Shown: piece after piece, positions 57,644 to 64,000 of the stretch
How positions within the stretch are numbered: the stretch's first letter is position 1
Layout of the letters: every line of letters begins with the position of its first letter
NCBI GenBank assembly: GCA_959601495.1
Contig: CAUGPT010000005.1
Span: forward strand, 14,491 to 78,490
DNA length: 64,000 bases
From: Avispirillum sp959601495
Lineage (GTDB): Bacteria; Bacillota; Clostridia; Oscillospirales; CAG-272
Reading direction: 5' to 3'
The notes under the pieces: generated by a model
The model's database searches: none
Seen by the model: the letters and a program-made list of their open reading frames with translations, nothing else
Told to the model about the DNA's origin: nothing
Made by a program: the position numbers and the translations under genes

Positions 57644-59896
57644 TCAAACGAGCCGTTGCTGCACCGATGCGTCCGTGCTCGGCGTCATAAGAGCGCGAAG
57701 AGAAGTGTATCTCTCCCGGCTCTTGCCGTTTTCCACCATGGTTTCAAGCACATCGGGACGTCCAACGAGTATTACCATTTCCGATGCTCTTGTGACCGCC
57801 GTGTACAGAAGATTGCGCGTCAGCAGCACGGACGCGCAGCCGTACAGCGGAATTATGACTACGGGGTATTCGCTGCCCTGACTTTTGTGCACGGTTATTG
57901 CGTACGCGTGCTCTATCTCGTCAAGCTGCGAGAATTCGTAGCGGCACTCTCTGCCGTCGAAGTTCATATCGCAGCACTCGCTTTTTTTGTCTATCCCCGC
58001 GATAAATCCGATGTCGCCGTTGAACACGCCCACGCCCTCGGTACCGTCCTTTTCCCATTCAACGCCGTAATTGTTCTTGTTCTGCATAATGCGGTCGCCG
58101 AGGCGAAGCACTATGCCGTGGGCGCTTTTTTCAGGCTTTGACGCATCCGGGGGATTCAGACTTTCCTGCAGCATGGCGTTGAGCGCTTCCGTTCCGGCAG
58201 CGCCCTTGCGGGATGGAGTTATGACCTGTATTCCGTCGGAGATCTTTTCTCCGTATGCCTTTGGCAGACGTGTTTTCACAAGCTCCGAAACGGTTGCGGC
58301 AATAGACGCGTCGTCATAGCGCTTCAGAAAGAAAAAGTCATTCGCGCGGTTGTCGCACTGCGGCATCTTGCCCTCGTTTATGAGGTGGGCGTTGACGATT
58401 ATCATGCTTTCCTTCGCCTGGCGGAATATGTCCGTGAGACGAACCGTGGTATAGGCGCCGCTGTCTATAATGTCGGCAAGCACGTTGCCCGCTCCCACGG
58501 ACGGCAGCTGATCGCGGTCGCCGATAAATACGATGCGGCAGCCCGGTTTTGCGGCGCGCAACAGCGCCTCGAGAAGAATTATGTCTATCATGGAGGCTTC
58601 GTCGACGATGAGAACGTCCTCGTCGAGATAGCAGGTCTGGTTGCGCATGAAACGGGGATTTTCATCGTCGTCGTTATGCTCCATTTCAAGAAGCCGATGT
58701 ATGGTCTTTGCCTCGCAGCCGCACGCCTCGCTTATCCTTTTTGCGGCGCGGCCCGTGGGGGCGGCAAGCGCCGTGTCGAGCCCTATGGAGTCAAATATGG
58801 AGATAAGTCCTTTTATAACCGTGGTTTTACCGGTTCCGGGGCCTCCCGTCAGCACCATGACCCCGTTTTCAAGGGCGGAAGCTATGGCAAGACGCTGCAG
58901 CTTTGCGTACTCAAAACCGTTTTCGTTTTCCGTTTTCGCTATAAAGGCACCGATATCCTCGCCCGATACCTTCGGGCAGGCTCTGTTTATCTGGCGCAGC
59001 TTGTCCGCACAGTATACTTCTGCGCTGCGGTAGCGTGCGAGGGCATAATACAGAGTACCGTTGTTCTGAAACGAAACGATCCTGCCTTCCTTTTCAAGCG
59101 CTTTTATGTGCTCGGGCAGAATATCTCTTGCGACTCCCAGTATTTCGGACGCGGCGTCCTCAAGTTTTGCCTCGGGCAGACAGGTGTGTCCGCCGGATTG
59201 CGCCGCGGTCTTCAGTGTGTGGATGATGCCCGCGCGCAGACGGTCCTTTGAGTCCTGCGTAATTCCGCAGGCGCTTGCGATCGAGTCGGCGCGGCGAAAT
59301 CCTATGCCGGAAAAATCGTCGCAGAGGCGATACGGATTATTTCGTATCATGTCAACAGCCTTGCCGCCCCATTTGCGGTATATCTTCATTGAGGTGGTGC
59401 TGCCGAAATAGTCGGCGCAGAACATCATAACGTTTCGTGCCCCTGCGATATCCGCAAACGATTCGGAGACGGCGCGTGCTTTTTTCAGCGTGATCCCGGG
59501 CAGCTCCGCAAGCCAGTCGGGGTGGTTTTCCATAACGTCGAACGTGTCCTCGCCGAAACGCTCCACGATCTTTGCGGCGGTTTTCGGACCAATGCCGTGT
59601 ATGGCGCCGGAGGACAGATATCGAAGTATCTCGTTTTCCGTTCCCGGCAGGGTCTTTTCGTACATTTCAACCTTGAACTGCCTGCCGTATGTAGGGTGAT
59701 TTGTCCACCTGCCGGCGGCGGTTACGGTGTCGCCCTCCGCGATATATGGCATCGTTCCCACAAGCACCGCAGGCAGTCCGTTTTCGTCTTCGATCTCGCA
59801 CACGGTATATCCGGTCTCGTCCGAGGAGTAGATAACGGAGTCCACCGTTCCGCTGACGCTTTCTTTTTCGTTTTTGTCTTCAGCGTCCGTATACAT
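57644..59896 (-). CDS. recD2: ATP-dependent RecD-like DNA helicase RecD2
   Basis: 750 residues from the ATG at 59896, behind GGAGGG; the longer frame from 59914 lacks such a site. The N-terminal OB-like domain (SVSGTVDSVIYSSDETGYTV) and HhH region (GSGAIHGIGPKTAAKIVERFGEDTFDV-type) typical of RecD2 precede the SF1B helicase core: VLTGGPGTGKTTVIKGL, DVLIVDEASMIDIILLEALL, RIVFIGDRDQLPSVGAGNVL and the C-terminal YAITVHKSQGSEYPVVIIPL. A role in DNA repair and replication is known for the family in Firmicutes. Convergent with nothing; upstream is a possible small ORF. Confidence 0.95.
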   Translation of the reverse strand: MYTDAEDKNEKESVSGTVDSVIYSSDETGYTVCEIEDENGLPAVLVGTMPYIAEGDTVTAAGRWTNHPTYGRQFKVEMYEKTLPGTENEILRYLSSGAIHGIGPKTAAKIVERFGEDTFDVMENHPDWLAELPGITLKKARAVSESFADIAGARNVMMFCADYFGSTTSMKIYRKWGGKAVDMIRNNPYRLCDDFSGIGFRRADSIASACGITQDSKDRLRAGIIHTLKTAAQSGGHTCLPEAKLEDAASEILGVARDILPEHIKALEKEGRIVSFQNNGTLYYALARYRSAEVYCADKLRQINRACPKVSGEDIGAFIAKTENENGFEYAKLQRLAIASALENGVMVLTGGPGTGKTTVIKGLISIFDSIGLDTALAAPTGRAAKRISEACGCEAKTIHRLLEMEHNDDDENPRFMRNQTCYLDEDVLIVDEASMIDIILLEALLRAAKPGCRIVFIGDRDQLPSVGAGNVLADIIDSGAYTTVRLTDIFRQAKESMIIVNAHLINEGKMPQCDNRANDFFFLKRYDDASIAATVSELVKTRLPKAYGEKISDGIQVITPSRKGAAGTEALNAMLQESLNPPDASKPEKSAHGIVLRLGDRIMQNKNNYGVEWEKDGTEGVGVFNGDIGFIAGIDKKSECCDMNFDGRECRYEFSQLDEIEHAYAITVHKSQGSEYPVVIIPLYGCASVLLTRNLLYTAVTRASEMVILVGRPDVLETMVENGKSRERYTSLRALMTPSTDASVQQRLV

Positions 59897-59923
59897 AGGC
59901 ACCCTCCGTTTCATACTTTTTTG

Positions 59924-60076
59924 CTACCGAATATTATACCGCTTTTTCTTTGTTTTGTCAATTTTTCTCTTTATATAACGCATGCACCTTGCGGCGAGCG
60001 CCCCGATCTCCCCGGCGGCGCAGTATACGCCGAATATGAAGAAGACCGATATAATAACGCAAACTATGGTGTTCAC
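59924..60076 (-). CDS. Possible 50-aa single-pass membrane protein
   Basis: From GTG at 60076 (GAAAGGACGG about 10 bases upstream) to TAG at 59924. The peptide starts VNTIVCVIISVFFIFGVYC, giving one membrane helix, and ends in a strongly basic tail (RYIKRKIDKTKKKRYNIR). It ends 28 bases before recD2. I know no family. Composition and the ribosome site support a real gene, but length is at the limit of chance. Confidence 0.4.
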   Translation of the reverse strand: MNTIVCVIISVFFIFGVYCAAGEIGALAARCMRYIKRKIDKTKKKRYNIR

Positions 60077-60332
60077 TTTGTTTTCCGTCCTTTCTCGCGG
60101 CGGGGCGGGGCGTTTTCGCCCGTGCCGCCGCCTTTTTTGGGGGAGGCGGCGGATATATCTCTCCCATGGCATGATATGCCGCATTTGCGGGCGGCTCTAC
60201 CGCGCGGAATAAAATCGCGCGGCCCGGCAGATACTGTTTTATGGAATAGCTTTCATAAACTGCCTTAATATTTGTCGCAAAATACAAAATCTTGTGCAAA
60301 ACGGAGAAATTTACGCTTTTTTAATGTGAGTG

Positions 60333-60361
60333 TTGACATAAACATATTTGTGTGATAGAAT
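60333..60361 (+). promoter_or_regulatory. Promoter of the rpsL-rpsG-fusA-tuf operon
   Basis: TTGACA (60333-60338), 17 bases, TAGAAT (60356-60361), 121 bases before rpsL. The untranslated stretch 60362-60470 has no evident riboswitch. The gap 60077-60332 shows only GC-rich small palindromes and no gene. Confidence 0.75.
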
Positions 60362-60482
60362 TACTTTACGCGTAATGGCGCAAAAGCTATAGCTATGCCC
60401 AAAACGCGGCGCTTAAATTGTGTATGACCGACGGCGTCGGTTGTATATAAACATTTATCACCGAAGAAAGGAGTCGAAAAGA

Positions 60483-60899
60483 ATGCCAACCTTTAACCAG
60501 CTTGTAAAGCAGGGAAGAAAGGACAAGACCTACAAGTCAAAGTCCCCTGTAATGCAGCAGGGCTTCAACACCATCAAGAACAAGCCCGTTGACCAGCATT
60601 CTCCCCAGAAGCGCGGAGTATGCACAAAGGTTTCCACCACTACGCCGAAGAAACCTAACTCAGCTCTCCGTAAGGTAGCCAGAGTAAGATTTACAAACGG
60701 CATGGAGGCATGGACCTACATCCCCGGTATCGGCCACAACCTTCAGGAGCACTCTGTCGTACTTATCCGCGGCGGACGTGTACGTGACCTGCCCGGTGTG
60801 CGTTACCACATCATTCGCGGTACTCTTGATACGCAGGGCGTTGCAAACCGCAACCAGTCCCGTTCCAAGTACGGCGTAAAGCGCGCAAAGAAGAAATAA
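60483..60899 (+). CDS. rpsL: 30S ribosomal protein S12
   Basis: 138 residues from the ATG at 60483 (AAGGAG upstream). MPTFNQLVKQGRKDK, TTTPKKPNSALRKVARV (streptomycin-site Lys), GIGHNLQEHSVVLIRGGRVRDLPGVRYHIIRG and the C-terminal SRSKYGVKRAKKK are canonical. Part of the decoding centre of the ribosome. First gene of the str operon, with its own promoter here. Confidence 0.98.
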   Translation: MPTFNQLVKQGRKDKTYKSKSPVMQQGFNTIKNKPVDQHSPQKRGVCTKVSTTTPKKPNSALRKVARVRFTNGMEAWTYIPGIGHNLQEHSVVLIRGGRVRDLPGVRYHIIRGTLDTQGVANRNQSRSKYGVKRAKKK

Positions 60900-61059
60900 T
60901 CGTCTTTTTTGCACATGCGGGCCAGCCCGCAAACTCCTCGAAATATTTCAGCAGCTGCTGAAGGTGACAGATGTTTATATACTTCCGGCTCACTTTCGCA
61001 CGACGGAATTGATTTTCGAGTACCTATGATAACAATTTTTATTGAAGGAGGGAAGTAAA

Positions 61060-61530
61060 GTGTCGAGAAGAGGTCAGATTTCCAAGAGAGACGTTCTGCC
61101 GGATCCTCTGTATAATTCAAAGCTCGTAACAAAGCTTGTAAACAACATTATGCAGGACGGCAAAAAGGGTGTTGCTCAGAAGATCGTATACGAGGCATTC
61201 GCCATCGTAGAAGAGAAGACCGGCAACAATCCCCTTGAAGTCTTTACAGAAGCTCTCGATAATGTAATGCCGGTCCTGGAGGTAAAGGCTCGCCGTATCG
61301 GCGGTTCCAACTACCAGGTTCCTATGGAAGTTAGACCCGAGAGAAGATATACTCTCGGACTTCGCTGGATGACCAACTTTGCAAGAAACCGCGGTGAAAA
61401 GACCATGGCGGAGCGTCTTGCAGGCGAGATCATGGACGCGAAGAACAGCACCGGCGGTGCTTTCAAAAAGAAAGAAGAAACACACAGAATGGCAGAGGCA
61501 AACAAAGCGTTCGCACATTACAGATATTGA
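61060..61530 (+). CDS. rpsG: 30S ribosomal protein S7
   Basis: 156 residues from GTG at 61060, behind GGAGGGAA. SRRGQISKRDVLPDPLYNS, KVTKLVNNIMQDGKK-like segment (TKLVNNIMQDGKKGVAQKI), GGSNYQVPMEVRPERR, and MAEANKAFAHYRY are family hallmarks. Nucleates the head of the 30S subunit. Confidence 0.98.
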   Translation: MSRRGQISKRDVLPDPLYNSKLVTKLVNNIMQDGKKGVAQKIVYEAFAIVEEKTGNNPLEVFTEALDNVMPVLEVKARRIGGSNYQVPMEVRPERRYTLGLRWMTNFARNRGEKTMAERLAGEIMDAKNSTGGAFKKKEETHRMAEANKAFAHYRY

Positions 61531-61581
61531 TTCTGAAACGGCGATTTTTGTACTGCACATTACAAGGAGAATTTATAGTAT

Positions 61582-63663
61582 ATGCCGAGAGAATATTCGC
61601 TTGAGCACACCCGAAATATCGGTATCATGGCTCATATCGACGCCGGCAAGACCACCACGACGGAGCGTATCCTGTACTATACGGGAAAAACTCATAAAAT
61701 AGGTGAAACTCACGACGGCGCTGCTACCATGGACTGGATGGAGCAGGAGCAGGAGAGAGGTATAACGATCACCTCCGCCGCTACCACCTGCTACTGGAAG
61801 GGTAACAGAATCAATATTATTGACACCCCCGGCCACGTTGACTTTACAGTCGAGGTCGAGCGCTCACTGAGAGTGCTTGACGGTTCCGTTACGGTACTGT
61901 GCGCAAAGGGCGGAGTCGAGCCCCAGTCTGAGACCGTTTGGCGTCAGGCTGACAAATACGGCGTCCCCAGAATGGCTTATGTAAATAAGATGGACATTAT
62001 GGGCGCAAACTTCTACCGCGTTGTCGATATGATGCGCGAGAGACTGAAGGCAAACGCCGTGCCGATCCAGCTCCCCATCGGAGCTGAGGACTCTTTCAGA
62101 GGCATTATCGATCTTATCAATATGGAAGCAGATATCTATTATGATGAGATGGGTAAGGATATGAGAGTCGAGGCTATTCCCGCAGATATGCTGGATAAAG
62201 CCAATGAGTACCACACCGCGCTGGTCGAGGCTGTTGCGGAGTGCGACGAGGAACTGTTTGAAAAGTACTGCGAGGACGGAGATCTTTCCGTTGCGGACAT
62301 CAAGCGTGTTCTCCGTGAAGCTACCATCGCAAACAAGATCGTGCCCGTTGTATGCGGTACCTCTTACAGAAACAAGGGCGTTCAGAAGCTTCTTGACGCT
62401 ATCGTAGACTATATGCCCGCTCCTACGGACATTCCTCACATCAGAGGTATCAACCCCGAAACAGGTGAAGAGGAAGAAAGAAAGTCTTCGGATGATGAGC
62501 CGTTCGCTGCTCTCGCGTTCAAGATCATGACCGACCCTTTCGTAGGTAAGCTCTGCTTCTTCAGAGTATACTCCGGCGTTATCAACGCGGGCGAGTATAC
62601 ATGGAACTCCGTAAAGGGTGCCAAGGAGCGTATGGGTCGTCTTATCCAGATGCACTCCAACGAGCGTACCGACATCCCCGCTTGCTACTCCGGCGATATC
62701 GCCGCAGTCGTAGGCCTTAAGAATACTACCACCGGTGATACTCTCTGCGACGAAAAGGCACCTATCATCCTTGAGTCCATGGAGTTCCCGGAACCCGTTA
62801 TCCGCGTTGCCATCGAGCCCAAGACCAAAGCAGGTCAGGAGAAGATGGGCATCGCGCTTGCAAAGCTTGCAGAAGAGGACCCCACATTCCGTACCTATAC
62901 GGATGAGGAGACCGGTCAGACCATTATCGCAGGTATGGGTGAGCTCCACCTGGAGATCATCGTCGACAGACTGCTCCGTGAGTTCAAGGTCGAGGCTAAC
63001 ATCGGCCGTCCTCAGGTTGCATACAAGGAGACCATCCGCCGCGCGGCTGAGTCCGATACCAAGTATGCACGTCAGTCCGGCGGTAAGGGCCAGTACGGTC
63101 ACGTTAAGATCCGCATCGAGCCCACAGAGCCCGGTACAGGCTATATCTTCGAGAACACCGTTGTCGGCGGCGCTATTCCCAAGGAATATATCCCCGCAGT
63201 CGATGCCGGTATCAGAAGCGCTATGGAGGCAGGCGTACTTGCGGGATACAACGTTGTTGACGTAAAGGTCAACCTTTACGACGGTTCGTATCACGAAGTC
63301 GACTCTTCCGAAATGGCATTCAAGATCGCCGGTTCCATGGCGTTCAAGGATGCAATGCGCAAGGCAGATCCTGTCCTTACGGAGCCTATCATGAAGGTAG
63401 TTATCATAACTCCCGACGATTACATGGGCGATGTTATCGGTGACGTTAACTCCCGCCGCGGACAGATCCAGTCTATGGAGCCTGTAAGCGGTGCTCAGCA
63501 GATCACCGCTATGATACCTCTGTCCGAGATGTTCGGCTACGCTACAGACCTCCGTTCCAAGACACAGGGACGCGGTCAGTACTCCATGGAGCCCGACCAC
63601 TTCGCAGAGGTGCCCAAGAGCATTCTGGAAAAGGTTGCAAGCAGCCGCGCTCAGCATAACTGA
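61582..63663 (+). CDS. fusA: Translation elongation factor G
   Basis: 693 residues, canonical. G1 AHIDAGKTTTTERIL, switch region EQERGITITSAATT, G3 DTPGHVDF, G4 NKMD, and domains II-V including GGKGQYGHVKIRIEP and the C-terminal GRGQYSMEPDHFAEVP. It drives ribosomal translocation with GTP. Ribosome site AAGGAG. Same operon as rpsL and tuf; codon bias is high. Confidence 0.99.
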   Translation: MPREYSLEHTRNIGIMAHIDAGKTTTTERILYYTGKTHKIGETHDGAATMDWMEQEQERGITITSAATTCYWKGNRINIIDTPGHVDFTVEVERSLRVLDGSVTVLCAKGGVEPQSETVWRQADKYGVPRMAYVNKMDIMGANFYRVVDMMRERLKANAVPIQLPIGAEDSFRGIIDLINMEADIYYDEMGKDMRVEAIPADMLDKANEYHTALVEAVAECDEELFEKYCEDGDLSVADIKRVLREATIANKIVPVVCGTSYRNKGVQKLLDAIVDYMPAPTDIPHIRGINPETGEEEERKSSDDEPFAALAFKIMTDPFVGKLCFFRVYSGVINAGEYTWNSVKGAKERMGRLIQMHSNERTDIPACYSGDIAAVVGLKNTTTGDTLCDEKAPIILESMEFPEPVIRVAIEPKTKAGQEKMGIALAKLAEEDPTFRTYTDEETGQTIIAGMGELHLEIIVDRLLREFKVEANIGRPQVAYKETIRRAAESDTKYARQSGGKGQYGHVKIRIEPTEPGTGYIFENTVVGGAIPKEYIPAVDAGIRSAMEAGVLAGYNVVDVKVNLYDGSYHEVDSSEMAFKIAGSMAFKDAMRKADPVLTEPIMKVVIITPDDYMGDVIGDVNSRRGQIQSMEPVSGAQQITAMIPLSEMFGYATDLRSKTQGRGQYSMEPDHFAEVPKSILEKVASSRAQHN

Positions 63664-63720
63664 GAAACGGCTTAAAAATCATTCTACAACAAAAATAATT
63701 TCATTTGGAGGACATTACAA

Positions 63721-64000
63721 ATGGCAAAGGAAAAATTCGAAAGAACGAAACCCCATGTCAACATTGGTACTATCGGCCACGTTGACCACGGTAAGACCAC
63801 TCTTACCGCAGCTATCACAAAGTATCTGTCCCTCGGAGATGACAAGATCGAGTTCATGGCATATGACCAGATCGACAACGCACCCGAGGAAAGAGCTCGT
63901 GGTATCACAATCAACACCAGACACGTTGAGTACGAGACCGAGAAGCGTCACTACGCTCACGTTGACTGCCCCGGACACGCTGACTATGTCAAGAACATGA
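63721..64000 (+). CDS. tuf: Translation elongation factor Tu, N-terminal part (cut by the window edge)
   Basis: 93 residues are visible from the ATG at 63721 (TGGAGG 8-10 bases upstream). KPHVNIGTIGHVDHGKTTLTAAI is the G1 region, with NAPEERARGITINTRHVEYE and HVDCPGHADYVKNM following. It continues past the window. Fourth gene of the str operon. Confidence 0.98.
   Translation, partial: MAKEKFERTKPHVNIGTIGHVDHGKTTLTAAITKYLSLGDDKIEFMAYDQIDNAPEERARGITINTRHVEYETEKRHYAHVDCPGHADYVKNM

Noticed and set aside
61864..63657. Very long open frame of about 597 codons antisense to fusA
   Set aside because: It lies entirely opposite a canonical EF-G gene with strong codon bias, which commonly leaves the antisense frame open. 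No ribosome site or known motif.

Overview
The window looks like a chromosomal segment of a spore-forming or formerly spore-forming Clostridia bacterium, most likely a gut Oscillospirales/Eubacteriales relative. Evidence: a complete Spo0A, a SpoVB-like flippase, Firmicutes-type sigma-A promoters (TTGACA-N17-TATAAT), strong AGGAGG ribosome sites, a THF riboswitch, a split archaeal-type glutamate synthase, and the rpsL-rpsG-fusA-tuf operon. The taxon is inference. No phage, transposase, CRISPR array or rRNA was seen. One tRNA gene (Arg, anticodon CCU) is present.

Layout. 1-2.2 kb: the 3' end of a CmpB-like membrane protein, a ComEC-type metallohydrolase and, on the minus strand, spo0A. 2.4-5.2 kb: the methionine transporter metNIQ behind a leader that combines a 38-codon ORF with a terminator/antiterminator pair. 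5.3-7.4 kb (minus): folT-folC under a THF riboswitch. 7.4-12.3 kb: an apparent operon of a NahK-like sugar-1-kinase, CpsC/CpsD/CpsB tyrosine-kinase module, an intracellular sialidase-fold protein and an AbrB-type regulator. 12.4-13.4 kb: a lone PqqD-like protein and a YdcF-family protein, divergently oriented. 13.4-22.2 kb: a nitrogen operon: split glutamate synthase, ferredoxin, flavoprotein reductase, glutamine synthetase, an ANTAR antiterminator with a degenerate receiver, and pyrG.

22.3-31.6 kb: a Ca2+ P-type ATPase, rlmB, a 932-aa protein that looks like a catalytically dead P1B-type ATPase with an acidic N-terminal tail, and a radical-SAM/DUF2344 fusion. 31.7-37.3 kb (minus): DUF4363 and DUF421, a MATE exporter, a GrpB-pyrophosphatase fusion, and a SpoVB-like flippase with a low-complexity insert. 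37.4-45 kb: mtaB, the amino-sugar operon nagA-nagB-ROK, tRNA-Arg and a fused feoAB.

45-56 kb: two carbohydrate ABC uptake systems, both without their own ATPase. The first has an unusual propeller-plus-binding-protein lipoprotein and a small adaptor-like protein. The second is a LacI-controlled system with malQ, suggesting maltodextrin uptake. 56-60 kb (minus): a small ferredoxin, comF, recD2 and a possible small membrane protein. 60.3-64 kb: the str operon, cut off inside tuf. Together the genes describe an anaerobe that scavenges amino sugars and glucans and assimilates ammonia by GS-GOGAT.

The strongest candidates for undescribed biology are the metNIQ leader, the pseudo-P1B-ATPase, the hairpin between the ribosome site and the start of the radical-SAM gene, and the repeated terminator plus 20-bp repeat cassettes.
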